This document shows, one piece after another, positions 29,045 to 38,492 of a DNA stretch of 64,000 nt; the first letter of the stretch is position 1, and the number at the start of each line of letters is the position of its first letter. The notes below the pieces were generated by a model. The model did no database searches. It saw only the letters and a program-made list of their open reading frames with translations, and was not told where the DNA came from. Source of the DNA: Ginsengibacter sp963792025. Its GTDB lineage: Bacteria > Bacteroidota > Bacteroidia > Chitinophagales > Chitinophagaceae. The stretch lies in NCBI GenBank assembly GCA_963792025.1, contig CAWBUS010000002.1, forward strand, positions 186,001 to 250,000, in the 5' to 3' direction. Position numbers and translations under genes: made by a program.

Positions 29045-29226
29045 AAACCTTAGTAGAAAGAAATCTCCTTGCGATGGTTCAACCTTATTACCTTATTTTC
29101 TTTTAAAATAAAATGAAAACAAAATATTACATTCTATGCATGCAAAGACGCAGCAGCCTTTTGAAAAGCATCTGTAAATAAGGTAATAAGGTGTAGTGCT
29201 CCTGATATGCTTTTCTACTAAGGTTT
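29045..29226. repeat. Nested inverted-repeat element, 182 bp, MITE-like
   Basis: The outer arms AAACCTTAGTAGAAA (29045-29059) and TTTCTACTAAGGTTT (29212-29226) are perfect 15-bp inverted repeats. An inner perfect 17-bp pair, ACCTTATTACCTTATTT (29082-29098) and AAATAAGGTAATAAGGT (29176-29192), lies inside. The core is AT-rich and encodes nothing obvious. No target-site duplication was seen. It occupies the 475-bp space between the DinB gene and the oxidoreductase gene. Confidence 0.8.
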
Positions 29227-29355
29227 AAAACATATCCAGTCTTCCCAGTGTCGCAAAATATTGATTAGCCTTTGCCATGGTAATTTATAAACTTTATAAA
29301 TAGTAACTTAGTTATTGAATCAATATTTTAACCTGACAAACTAACAAAAAAAATT

Positions 29356-30510
29356 ATGCGATTGCCTTTTCATCATCTGCTCAACACTAAATTTTTATTA
29401 ACCAGGTTAATTGGTTTTTCGTTTATGGTGGTTTCTAATTTTTCGGCCGCCGCACAACCTAATAATGATAATGCTACAATCAAACCATTGCGGCTCGGCA
29501 TTATCGGCCTCGTGCACGACCATGTGCATGGTGCATTTCAAAATATGCATAACCCCGATATTGAGATCGTGGGCATTGCAGAACCCGACACCGCCGTGGT
29601 TAATCGCTATGTGAAACAATATCACCTGGATCGTTCTATAATTTACTCCAGCGCTGCTGAGATGATAGCGAAAGTAAAACCGGAAGCCGTTTCCGTATTT
29701 ACGCCTATCAGCGATCACATAAAAATGGTAAGGCTTTGTGCGCCGCACCACATTGATGTAATGGTTGAAAAACCACTTGCAATTAACTATGCGCAGGCTA
29801 AAGAAATGCAGGCGCTTGCCAAAAAATGGGGCATACAGATAATAACAAATTATGAAACTACGTGGTACCCCGTTACCAAAGATTCTTATGAAAAAATTAA
29901 TGATGAAAATCTCATTGGCGACATCCGGAAAATGGTAATACATGATGGCCACCAGGGTCCGATTGAAATTGGCTGCAGCAAAGATTTTTTAAAATGGCTT
30001 ACTGATCCCGTTACTAACGGAGGCGGAGCTATTACCGATTTTGGTTGCTACGGAACTGACCTCATCACTTACCTGATGAAAGGGGAGCGGCCACTTTCAG
30101 TTACGGCTGTTGCCCAACAAATAAAGCCTGACCTGTATCCAAAAGTTGATGACCAGGCCACTATTATCGTTACCTATCCAAAAGCTCAGGCCATCCTCCA
30201 GGCATCGTGGAACTGGCCCTTTGGCAGAAAGGATATGGAGGTTTATGGAAAGACAGGTTACGTCATTACCCGCGATAATATGCACATGCGCATGAAGACT
30301 AACGATAGCCTGCCCGAAGAATCGCTGACGATTGATGCAAGCAAAGCCATTGCACAAAATCCATTTTCATTTCTCGCTTCAGTCGTGAGAGGCTCGTATA
30401 AATTACTCCCCGGCGATCCTTCTTCTTTAAGCATTAATCTTGTTGCTATGGAAATTCTTGATGCTGCAGTAAGATCTGCCAAAGAGGGAAAAACAATTTA
30501 TTTAAAATGA
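29356..30510 (+). CDS. Gfo/Idh/MocA family oxidoreductase, exported
   Basis: A signal-peptide-like start (about 35 residues, ending SAAAQP) precedes an NAD(P)-binding Rossmann domain with LRLGIIGLVHDH and GIAEPD. The conserved EKPLA motif (VMVEKPLAINY) with the catalytic Lys follows, then the C-terminal alpha/beta domain (ITDFGCYGTDLITYLM). The dinucleotide loop reads GLVHDH rather than GxGxxG, a variation common in Bacteroidota secreted members. Substrates in the family are sugars or inositols; none can be assigned. It resembles the exported oxidoreductase at 56238-57353 only at family level. Confidence 0.9.
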   Translation: MRLPFHHLLNTKFLLTRLIGFSFMVVSNFSAAAQPNNDNATIKPLRLGIIGLVHDHVHGAFQNMHNPDIEIVGIAEPDTAVVNRYVKQYHLDRSIIYSSAAEMIAKVKPEAVSVFTPISDHIKMVRLCAPHHIDVMVEKPLAINYAQAKEMQALAKKWGIQIITNYETTWYPVTKDSYEKINDENLIGDIRKMVIHDGHQGPIEIGCSKDFLKWLTDPVTNGGGAITDFGCYGTDLITYLMKGERPLSVTAVAQQIKPDLYPKVDDQATIIVTYPKAQAILQASWNWPFGRKDMEVYGKTGYVITRDNMHMRMKTNDSLPEESLTIDASKAIAQNPFSFLASVVRGSYKLLPGDPSSLSINLVAMEILDAAVRSAKEGKTIYLK

Positions 30511-30600
30511 TGTTTCCCAGCATCAATAATTTCACATTTGCTTCACAGATTATTTACCGGGAGATTGTAAAATAAAAAAGGAACTATGTAGATTCATAGT

Positions 30601-31722
30601 ATGAAACCAGGATTTGTCTGCGTAGTTATTTTTCTCTGTTTTTATTCTTTATGCCCTGCCCAATCGATAAAGGAGCAGATGATGGAACGGCAACCCGATT
30701 GCAGAGATATTTTAATAAACGCTTCCGTTGTAATACCCAAACTATATGCAGAAAAATCTTTTGATTCAATTCGTGTGGCCGTTAGTGTTATGGAACAATT
30801 TTGCAACTGGCAATCTCCCGATATATTTTATATTAAAACGCTGCTCGATATTCAGCAATCTTTATTCCAGGTTAGCAATTTTTCATCAAACGGAAGGTTT
30901 GATACCCTGTTACATACTTATATTTTTACTTTAAGAACACTTAAGAATGGCGGGTATTCAATAGACAAGTACCGGTATTACTCTTACTCCCAATCTGAAG
31001 CTAATTTTTATAAATTAATAAAAGCCTGGGCAAACGATCTGCTAAACGGGCAGCGCCTCAACAGCAGCGAATCATTTATTTGTAATGTACTCGCAGGTAA
31101 TTTCAGAAATCCTGAAGCAACCCTTAAAGCCAACAGAGAAAAATATCCTGAGATGTACGCATTGCTTCGAAAAAATTATTCGTACGAACGATCGCAGCTC
31201 AGTGGCGTGGCTACCTTTGTATCAGGCATCTGGTTGCCATCCGGTAACCTGAAGATCCTTGGCACGCATCCTTCTTTAGGCTTTCAACTGGGAGGGCGGG
31301 GGAAGAGTAATGAACTTGACCTCACCATGCAGTTCAGGTTTGTTAATACACCCGGTAAATATTATGTTTCGAGAAACGATAGCCTGTATGCGTTTAATCA
31401 CTTTTTTGGCGGCTATATCGGTCTCGACTATTCACATTATTTTATTCATTCAACCAATTTTGAAATTGGGGTTATTGGCGGTGTTGGTTACGATGGATTC
31501 GATATTATTGATCCGCAAAAAAATGATCACAGTAATGACTACCTGAAACCATTTTCAATAGGCTCGCTTAACCTTAATGCAGGCGTAAGAGTCAATTATT
31601 TTTTCAATCCAAGTTTTTTTATAGGCATAGCTGCCAAATATAACGGCATCGACTATGGCAATAAAAAAGGAAGCGATATGAGTGGCCATCCAGTTTCAAT
31701 TGATTTTATTATTGGCAGATAA
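30601..31722 (+). CDS. Hypothetical secreted protein with C-terminal outer-membrane barrel
   Basis: The 373 residues begin with a signal peptide (cleavage near LCPAQS). An N-terminal half of helices (about 30-190, SVMEQFCNWQSPDIFYIK) is followed by about eight amphipathic strands (for example SLGFQLGGRGKSNELDLTMQ, FEIGVIGGVGYDGFD, LNAGVRVNYFFNPSFFIGI) ending in FIIGR. This is the pattern of a small outer-membrane beta-barrel. No family name can be given. It follows the oxidoreductase gene by 90 bp, so co-transcription is possible. Confidence 0.8.
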   Translation: MKPGFVCVVIFLCFYSLCPAQSIKEQMMERQPDCRDILINASVVIPKLYAEKSFDSIRVAVSVMEQFCNWQSPDIFYIKTLLDIQQSLFQVSNFSSNGRFDTLLHTYIFTLRTLKNGGYSIDKYRYYSYSQSEANFYKLIKAWANDLLNGQRLNSSESFICNVLAGNFRNPEATLKANREKYPEMYALLRKNYSYERSQLSGVATFVSGIWLPSGNLKILGTHPSLGFQLGGRGKSNELDLTMQFRFVNTPGKYYVSRNDSLYAFNHFFGGYIGLDYSHYFIHSTNFEIGVIGGVGYDGFDIIDPQKNDHSNDYLKPFSIGSLNLNAGVRVNYFFNPSFFIGIAAKYNGIDYGNKKGSDMSGHPVSIDFIIGR

Positions 31723-31863
31723 ATTTTAAGCCCATTCAACATCGGCAGCCTCTTTTTAGTTGTTGTAATACTTTAAATTTGGAGAAAGGGGAAGACCAAC
31801 TTGGCCCTGAACCGCTTGCTGTTATTTTGAGCGACAACGTAAAAATGCTAAACACATAAAAAA

Positions 31864-33183
31864 ATGATAAGAATTATTTTATTTACTTTAATTATCGGGT
31901 TAACAATTCAAAAAGGATTTGCGCAAACTTTTGACAAAACTAAACTGGACAATTACTTTGATACATTAGAAGCGAATAACAAGTTTATGGGAAGTGTCGC
32001 AATTTCTGAGAACGGGCAAATTATTTATACAAGGCAAATTGGCTATGCTGATATTGATAATAAAATTAAACCGAACGATAATACAAAATATAGAATTGGC
32101 TCAATTTCAAAAACATTTACAACCGTGTTGGTTTTCAAAGCTATTGACGAAGGGAGGCTTAAACTAACAGATAAAATTGACACCTATTTCCCAACCATCA
32201 AAAATGCAAACAAGATTACTATTAGCGATTTGCTTTATCACAGAAGCGGAATTCACAATTTTACAGCGAATGAAGATTATTTAAAATGGGATACTGAAAA
32301 AAAATCAGAAAATGAGATGATCGAAATAATTTCAAAAGGTGGAAGCGATTTTGAACCTGGTACCAAAGCCGAATATAGCAATTCAAATTTTGTGTTATTA
32401 TCTTTTATACTTCAAAGCATTTACAAAAAAGATTACGCCCGGCTATTAAATGAAGAAATCATAAAACCAACCGGTTTAAAAAATACTTATTATGGCAAGA
32501 AAACAAATATTAAAGACAATGAATGTTATTCTTACTCCTGGAAAGGAAATTGGGTAAAAGAAGCAGAAACAGATATGTCAATCCCTGTGGGAGCAGGCGC
32601 CGTAGTATCCACACCAGGTGACCTTACCAAATTTGCAGACGCACTATTTAGCGGAAAATTAGTTCCTGCAAAAGACCTGGACTTAATGGAAACTTTAAAA
32701 GATAATTATGGAATGGGGCTATTCAAAGTTCCATTTTACGATAAGTTTGGTTATGGGCATAATGGGGGAATTGATGGGTTTACTTCTGTAATGTATCATT
32801 TTGCAGATAATGATGTAGCAATTGCAATGACTTCTAACGGAACAAATTTTGACAACAATCAAATTTCAATCGCATTGCTAAGCGCTGTTTATAACAGGCC
32901 TTACGAAATACCAACTTTCAAAACGTTTGAAGTTACCAGCGCAGATTTAGATAAATACCTGGGTGTTTATTCAAGCAAACAAATACCTTTAAAAATTACC
33001 ATTACAAAAAACGACAAAACTTTAATAGCCCAGGCAACCGGGCAACCTGCAACTGAATTAGAAGCAACCGAAAAAGATAAATTTAAATTTGACCAGGCGG
33101 GAGCAGTTTTCGAATTTAACCCAACAGATAAAACAATGGTTTTAAAACAAGGTGGTGCAATGTTTACCTTTTCAAAAGAATGA
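31864..33183 (+). CDS. Serine hydrolase, class C beta-lactamase family (PF00144)
   Basis: The signal peptide (cleavage near GFAQ) is followed by the catalytic fold with S80-I-S-K83, Y171-S-N173 and a HNGG motif at 299-302 in place of the common HGG. The last 85 residues form a small C-terminal beta domain (TSADLDKYLGVYSSKQIP) frequent in Bacteroidota members. It is a periplasmic serine hydrolase, probably a peptidase or esterase rather than a resistance enzyme. It is monocistronic and shares only family-level similarity with the gene at 3306. Confidence 0.92.
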   Translation: MIRIILFTLIIGLTIQKGFAQTFDKTKLDNYFDTLEANNKFMGSVAISENGQIIYTRQIGYADIDNKIKPNDNTKYRIGSISKTFTTVLVFKAIDEGRLKLTDKIDTYFPTIKNANKITISDLLYHRSGIHNFTANEDYLKWDTEKKSENEMIEIISKGGSDFEPGTKAEYSNSNFVLLSFILQSIYKKDYARLLNEEIIKPTGLKNTYYGKKTNIKDNECYSYSWKGNWVKEAETDMSIPVGAGAVVSTPGDLTKFADALFSGKLVPAKDLDLMETLKDNYGMGLFKVPFYDKFGYGHNGGIDGFTSVMYHFADNDVAIAMTSNGTNFDNNQISIALLSAVYNRPYEIPTFKTFEVTSADLDKYLGVYSSKQIPLKITITKNDKTLIAQATGQPATELEATEKDKFKFDQAGAVFEFNPTDKTMVLKQGGAMFTFSKE

Positions 33184-33295
33184 TAAACAGCGGCCAGATT
33201 CTTTTTCTATTCTAAAACAGAATAATTAGTTTTATAACAGCTATTTGAATTTCACCGCTTTTCATTTCACTATCTTTTAAAACCACTACTCATTT

Positions 33296-33843
33296 ATGTG
33301 GACTAAAGAAAAAATAAAAGCTTTTGCCCGTGATATCAATTATCACCATCATAATACATCAGGCGAACTCAATACACTGCATACCATATTATCAGATGAT
33401 GAAGATTGTTTTGGCATGACCGAAGGCATGATGAAAAAAGTGCACTCAGGTAAATATTCGGGTTATGGAATTGCTTTGTTAACAGATAAACGATTCTTGT
33501 TTTACTACAAAGGATTTTTGGCTCTGTTACCAGGGAAGAATTTCCGCTAAGCACGATATCTTCTATTACATTTCATAAAGGATTGGTATTTGGGTCGCTT
33601 CATGTATATGCTGCCAACGTTGATGAAGTTATTATTCAGCCATGCGATAACGACAATGCTGCCCGTATTGCACATGTATGGCAACACATTGTAAACGAAA
33701 GAAACATTTTTGAAACAATCCCTGCAAATGAAACAACCGCCGACCCAATAGCAGAACTTGAAAAGTGGCATAGCTTAAAAGAGAGAGGGCTTATAACAGA
33801 TGATGAATATAATTCGAAGAAGAAACAGCTATTAGGATTATGA
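33296..33843 (+). CDS. PH-domain (YokE-like) plus SHOCT protein, one frameshift
   Basis: The first frame (33296-33550) gives the start of a bacterial PH domain: KVHSGKYSGYGIALLTDKRF. The following frame continues SVTREEFPLSTISSI, HKGLVFGSLHVYAANVDEVI and ends with a SHOCT motif DPIAELEKWHSLKERGLITD. Restoring one missing base near 33520 (TTTGGCTCTG) joins them into a 182-residue protein. SHOCT motifs often serve as oligomerisation or membrane-association tags, and PH/SHOCT proteins are thought to act in membrane or stress contexts, but no function is known. It stands alone. Confidence 0.8.
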
Positions 33844-34097
33844 TTTGCGGTAACAACAGGCTTATGTATTTATCCTGAAGACTATAAATGTTCATCAGCA
33901 AAGTTTTATGAAAGCGGAATGGATGAGTTCTGGGTTTCTTAGCTATTGGATGGTTTAAGATCAATGTGCAGTTCGGGCTCAAGACCAGCAAATGCAAAAA
34001 CACAGAAGACCTCCACAACGCCAATGCTTTAACGTTAGCGGTTGTTTTTTCGCTCTTAATTGGAGGCTCAAAACAATCATTTTAACTGAAAGCCAGC

Positions 34098-34435
34098 CAT
34101 CATTTTCCCTAACTCGATGATAATTTTCTTTAAGTTGGTGATTATTTTCCCGAAGTCGATGATCTTATTTTCTTTAAGTCGATGATAATTTTCTTTAAGT
34201 CGATGATAATTTTCTTTAAGTCGATGATCTTTTTCTTTAAGTCGATGATAATTTTCTTTAAGTCGATGATAATTTTCTTTAAGTCGGTGATAATTTTCTT
34301 TAAGTCGATGATAATTTTCTTTAAGTCGATGATAATTTTCTTTAAGTCGATGATAATTTTCTTTAAGTCGGTGATAATTTTCTTTAAGCCGGTGATTATT
34401 CACTCTAGGTCAATGATTTTTTTATTGAAGTCAGT
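34098..34435. repeat. Tandem array of about 16 units of 21 bp
   Basis: Units read GATAATTTTC then TTTAAGTCGAT, nearly identical in the centre and degenerate at both ends (for example GATTATTTTCCCGAAGTCGAT at the left and GATTTTTTTATTGAAGTCAGT at the right), as expected for an array homogenised by unequal exchange. Since 21 is a multiple of 3 and units lack stops, both strands are open: the minus strand reads HRLKENY repeats and the plus strand MIIFFKS repeats. Neither has a gene-like start or end, so the translation is probably incidental. It lies directly before the truncated FN3-like gene. Confidence 0.92.
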
Positions 34436-34864
34436 CATCTTTATCCTCAAAACAGGCAAGTTTCTTCTTCTGATGTGGCCACCGTTTACTACCTTTTAGT
34501 CCATTTCCCTAAAGGCCAGGGCGACCGCAATAAATTAATAAGCAGCAATTTTGAGCTGTACAAAAATGGTGAAGTACCGCCGCCACCGCTTGGAGTAATA
34601 ACCGGTTTTAAAATTATGGACGCCGATACTCCCGTAGGCCTTAAGCTTATGTGTGATGCGCTGAAAGGCGCCAGGAGCTATTCGTTTGAAATTACTCCCG
34701 AGCCGTTAACCCCCAACAGTGTGTGGAAGAGTGTTTCATCTACTTCAAGGGAGTACACCTTTGGTAATCTTCCATCAGCTACAAAATTCTGGGGCAGAAT
34801 TATAGGTGTTGGAACCAAAGATCAATATTCATATAGTGATCCTTTAAGCAGGGTTACTCAATAA
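34409..34864 (+). pseudogene. 5'-truncated FN3-like small protein gene
   Basis: A frame open from 34409 runs to the stop at 34864. The recognisable part starts near ATVYYLLVHFPKGQGDRNKL and continues into LISSNFELYKNGEVPPPPLG and an FN3-like domain (GVITGFKIMDADTPV to FWGRIIGVGTKDQYSYSDPL). Full-length relatives are roughly 220 residues and begin with a helical part that is missing here (family knowledge, not verified). No ATG precedes it in frame; only GTG at 34475 is available. The repeat array occupies the place of the 5' end. It is followed 30 bp later by a strong terminator. Confidence 0.7.
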
Positions 34865-34893
34865 ATTCAAAAAAATATACTGGTTATAAAGAG

Positions 34894-34917
34894 CCGCCCC
34901 ATAAGGGCGGTTTTTTT
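34894..34917 (+). terminator. Rho-independent terminator
   Basis: CCGCCC-CATAA-GGGCGG followed by TTTTTTT lies 30 bp after the FN3-like gene, the same arrangement as at 10912-10941 for the other FN3-like gene. Confidence 0.85.
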
Positions 34918-35062
34918 ATGGAAATTGTTTTTAATAAAGAGTTAGGAGGAACCATATAAATCGCTTACTTTAAATAAATTACCTGGTTGCTGTTGGATGT
35001 ATTGCCGCAACGACAATTGGAAAAAGCGAATTTGGGCGCATTGATAGTCAATGTAATCTTTT

Positions 35063-35093
35063 TTTGGTGGAAGAGGTGAGGTTCGTATATTTA
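35063..35093 (+). promoter_or_regulatory. Predicted Bacteroidota-type promoter
   Basis: TTTG at 35063-35066, a spacer of exactly 19 bases, and TATATTTA at 35086-35093 fit the -33/-7 consensus of Bacteroidota. It lies 35 bp before the start codon at 35129. Confidence 0.5.
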
Positions 35094-35128
35094 TTAGTGT
35101 TGCCTGCTAGCTGCACTCCAAACTAACA

Positions 35129-36226
35129 ATGAATAATATAATTTACATATTGATTTTTTTAATTCTTTTGAGTTGTGATAACCGGCAGAAGATAAATAGC
35201 AAAATGAAGAATTTAGTTCCTTCGACAAGTTTAAAGCTTGTTGACAAAAAGGATAGAAAATCTATTCAATACAGCGAGCAGCAACTCGAAACATTTTTAG
35301 ACAGTATAGGTCAATTGCCAACACAGCCGCTTGCGGACATTACAGCTTTTGAGGCTGACTCAATTTTCAAAAATCAATCACAGTCTGATAGCGCAATCTC
35401 ATTGAAAGATTTTAATATATTGAAGCGTGCGGCTTATAAGGGTGTAATTCCGGTAAATACTGCAAGGCGTATTTTTAGAAACAATAGCATTGACAGTAAT
35501 TGTAATGTAAAAAGTATTTTTCTGACTTATAAAAAGGGACTTATCCCTTTAGTCTATTTTCCATTTGACAAGAATAAGAGTGATTTTAATGAATATGCAA
35601 TTTGCATAGGTGATCCGGAGCATTGTGCCAACGCTTATTTGTATTTTTTTAAGGATAACAAGATTATTGCAAGGCATAATGGTTCTAACCGCTATGGCCT
35701 CGAATTAAAACATTATAAGGACATTGATGGGAAAACTATTGTTTACTATATATATGAATTTAGTGATGGTTCAGGCGAGTGGTGGAATAATTTCTTTTTT
35801 TACAAATATAATAAAGGCAAACTCATCCCCGTCTTAGATGAACTCCAAAATGGAAACATGCAGAATCTAAATCCTCGTGTTTTATGGCTCGAATCATTTG
35901 TTCAAAAAACAAATCCACTGACAATTAAAATGGTTTATTACGATCAATTTCCAGACTTAAACAAAGATGATTATGGAACGAGAATAATAGACGACTCCAC
36001 ATCTGTTCAATATATTTGGAATGAACAGTCAAATACACTCGAAGGACAATATGGCTCATCCAAAATCAGCAAGGCACAAATTATATCCTACTATCTTGGC
36101 CACAATGACCTTCTGTTTATTAATTCATATTATAAAACATTAAAAAGTTCGTTACTTGATAAAACACAAAGACAATCGACGTTGAATTATCTTAACAAAG
36201 AGAAAAATTATTATGACGGTCACTAA
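35129..36226 (+). CDS. Hypothetical lipoprotein
   Basis: The 365 residues start MNNIIYILIFLILLSCDNRQ, with a lipobox Cys at residue 16. No domain was recognised. The middle (AYLYFFKDNKIIARHNGSNR, LKHYKDIDGKTIVYYIYEFS) is beta-rich with many aromatic residues, and the C-terminus is helical. The codon use is very AT-rich relative to the neighbours. A fold-back repeat follows the stop by about 28 bp. The function is unknown. Confidence 0.8.
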   Translation: MNNIIYILIFLILLSCDNRQKINSKMKNLVPSTSLKLVDKKDRKSIQYSEQQLETFLDSIGQLPTQPLADITAFEADSIFKNQSQSDSAISLKDFNILKRAAYKGVIPVNTARRIFRNNSIDSNCNVKSIFLTYKKGLIPLVYFPFDKNKSDFNEYAICIGDPEHCANAYLYFFKDNKIIARHNGSNRYGLELKHYKDIDGKTIVYYIYEFSDGSGEWWNNFFFYKYNKGKLIPVLDELQNGNMQNLNPRVLWLESFVQKTNPLTIKMVYYDQFPDLNKDDYGTRIIDDSTSVQYIWNEQSNTLEGQYGSSKISKAQIISYYLGHNDLLFINSYYKTLKSSLLDKTQRQSTLNYLNKEKNYYDGH

Positions 36227-36253
36227 CGGACGAGAAAGCCAGCAGGCAACATC

Positions 36254-36427
36254 CGCATTTATGCAAGCCTGGCAGACCTGCTAACAATGGGCTGTAGCGC
36301 ATATTTCGGCAACAGTTCCAGGCAGAAGGAACTTTGCTTAGCGATAGTAGTAACAATGAACTTTTATTTATAAATTTGGCAACGGTCCGGGCTGAAGGAA
36401 TTCTAATTCCAAGCCTGCATAAATGCG
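36254..36427. repeat. Fold-back intergenic repeat
   Basis: CGCATTTATGCAAGCCTGG (36254-36272) pairs with CCAAGCCTGCATAAATGCG (36409-36427) at 17 of 19 positions; on the minus-strand RNA the two exceptions become G.U wobbles. Inside, AGTTCC and GGAACT form a second small stem near 36312-36331. The 36227-36558 stretch has no gene. Parts (CTGTAG, then GCAACAGTTCC, and GGGCTGAAGG) recur in diverged form at 37670-37720. Confidence 0.6.
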
Positions 36428-36558
36428 TGGCCGTAAGGTGCAAGCCGTACAGTTCTTTGTTCGGCTGACGGTAAGACTGTATTTGTTTTTTTGCCAACGC
36501 TTTTAAAGACATTTTAATAATAAAATTTATTTATATGGTTTTATAAGTAATTTGATAG

Positions 36559-37527
36559 ATGGATAGCAATAATAAAACAAATGATACCGGAAAACAATCC
36601 GACAATAAATCTACGGACGCAACCCTGAATCCCGAATTTTATAGCAGCCCCGATATTGCTTCCAATCAAAATGAAAGAAGCGGCGTAGAAAACAAGACTG
36701 GAAAAATAAATCAATGGAAAGAGTATAGTAAAAAATGGATAGACCCTTTGACCATTGTAACTATTATCCTTGCTATTGCTACTTATATGCTTTACAAACA
36801 AGCGACCAAAGACAGTACGATAGTTGAAGACTCGGCTAATACAGCAAAGGAGGCAGTTAGAGAGCAAAGATTTAATGATAGTATAAATAGAATTGAACAA
36901 ATTAAAAAGGATTCTATTGATAGCATTACTCGTGAAATAACGTTTGCGTCTATTAGAAGCAGTGATAGTATTAGTAAGGTTACTTTGCAACAGCAAATCA
37001 ATGCATTTAAGAACGATAGCATAAGTAGGAAAATTTCTGAAAGTGTTAGCCTTGGAAATCTTAAAGCGCAGCAAGAAATTTTGAATGAAACTAAATATGA
37101 ATTTCGTTCGGCAAATACACCATATCTTGATGCACTCACTTTGGTATCAGTTACCAGCCAAATCAAGCAGTTATAGTTACATTTGATATTAACAATTTTG
37201 GGTTGCCAACCCAAAAAATAATTAACGGTGGTTTTGTGCCGTTCTTTAGCGGGTTTAAAGACACAATGGACATGCATATGATACCGTACTAATAACTTTG
37301 TTCTCGAAAATAGATATATTACTAATAAAAATCCAATACCCATTGTAAATACGACCACACTTGTACTTAATAACAATTTGTATTCTGATGTGATAAAAGG
37401 AAACTTGTTTATATACTTTTACGGCGCAATTATCTATATAAACGAAGAAACAGGTGATAAGAGAAAATATACGTTCTATATCAGATTTAATCCCCCGAAT
37501 CGCGGAGTATTATGTTATCAAAAATGA
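36559..37527 (+). pseudogene. Membrane-anchored coiled-coil protein, three frameshifts
   Basis: The first 205 residues are intact: a polar N-terminus, a membrane helix at about 65-85 (IDPLTIVTIILAIATYMLY), and a long charged helix with heptad-like repeats (DSINRIEQIKKDSIDSI). The frame then breaks. The continuation, QAVIVTFDINNFG, then DTVLITLFSK, then NRYITNKNPIPIVNTTTL and GDKRKYTFYIRFNPPN, needs one base restored at each of three places (about 37152, 37280 and 37311). This gives exactly 323 residues ending at 37525-37527. The C-terminal part looks like an immunoglobulin-type sandwich. The family is not recognised. Confidence 0.65.
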
Positions 37528-37882
37528 AAACAAAAATTTGAATTAGTGATTTCATAAAAATATTTTTAAAAGGCTCCGCTGCACAAAAAACAAATACAGC
37601 CGAGCGATAGATTATATAATCAACTTTAGTTCGACTCTTCATGGCCTGCAACCTTACTTGGGTTTGGCAATAGGCGGGCTGAAGGAAGAACAATCGGCTG
37701 TAGTTCGCTATCAGCAATAGTTCCGGCGTGACTTTTATTGCTCAGCTTTTGTACATAACTTCGGCTAAAGTTTTTCAATTGGGCTAACGGCATGGCTGAG
37801 CGATATTAATTTCCAGCAGAGCAGCAAGCCCTGTTCGTCAGCGGCAAGCATAAGCGACATTCTACAGATAGTAAGTTTATTA
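37528..37882. other. Gene-free intergenic stretch with weak repeat similarity
   Basis: No convincing gene in 355 bp. The part from about 37650 to 37730 shares short words (GGGCTGAAGGA, CTGTAG, GCAATAGTTCC) with the fold-back repeat at 36254-36427, so it is probably a diverged copy of the same intergenic element. Confidence 0.4.
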
Positions 37883-38428
37883 ATGACAGAACGGAAAAAC
37901 ATTTTTGCAATAATTGGAAGTGCAAGCCGAAATTCGGCAAATCAGAGATTTGTTGAAAATTTTACCGATTTAACATCTGGAGATTTCAATTTGACAGTTT
38001 TTGATGATTTAAAAAATCTTCCACACTTTGATCCGGAACTTTCAATCGATAGTACGCCAAAATCTGTCCTGGACTTTAGGGAAGCTGTGAATAATGCGGA
38101 CGGAATTTTAATTTGTACGCCTGAATATATTTTTAGCATTCCGAGTGGGCTTAAAAATGCAATTGAATGGTGCGTTTCTACAACAGTTTTTTCTGATAAG
38201 CCAACCGGGTTAATCACGGCCTCCGCAAGCGGACAGAAGGGGCATGAAGAATTACAATTGATAATGAAAACAGTTATGGCGAAATTCACAGAAGAAACAA
38301 TTTTACTAATTCAGGGAATCAAGGGGAAAATTAATGACAAAGGAGAAATAACAGACACTAAAACTCTCGGAGATCTTAAGAAGTTTATTGAATCATATAA
38401 AGCACTCGTGGACAATGCCAGCCGGTAA
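37883..38428 (+). CDS. NADPH-dependent FMN reductase family protein
   Basis: The 181-residue flavodoxin-like protein carries the FMN phosphate loop IIGSASRNSANQ near the start and the segment ILICTPEYIFSIPSGLKNAI, which contacts the flavin ring in this family (PF03358). Such enzymes reduce FMN, quinones, chromate or azo dyes using NADPH. It is cytoplasmic and monocistronic. The ATG is supported by the conserved start just before the first strand. Confidence 0.92.
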   Translation: MTERKNIFAIIGSASRNSANQRFVENFTDLTSGDFNLTVFDDLKNLPHFDPELSIDSTPKSVLDFREAVNNADGILICTPEYIFSIPSGLKNAIEWCVSTTVFSDKPTGLITASASGQKGHEELQLIMKTVMAKFTEETILLIQGIKGKINDKGEITDTKTLGDLKKFIESYKALVDNASR

Positions 38429-38492
38429 CAAAAATTTGTAAAAAAAAAAGCTGCGAGCAACCAATCGTATACCCGCATAAAGTGCCCGGCTA

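Noticed and set aside
29407..29952. Minus-strand 181-codon frame
   Set aside because: Antisense shadow of the Gfo/Idh/MocA gene at 29356-30510.
34077..34403. Minus-strand open frame of HRLKENY repeats as a protein gene
   Set aside because: It is the translation of a 21-bp tandem DNA array that is open on both strands, with no distinct start, end or non-repeat domain.
36192..36512. Minus-strand 106-codon frame
   Set aside because: It lies over a fold-back intergenic repeat and has no family-like features.
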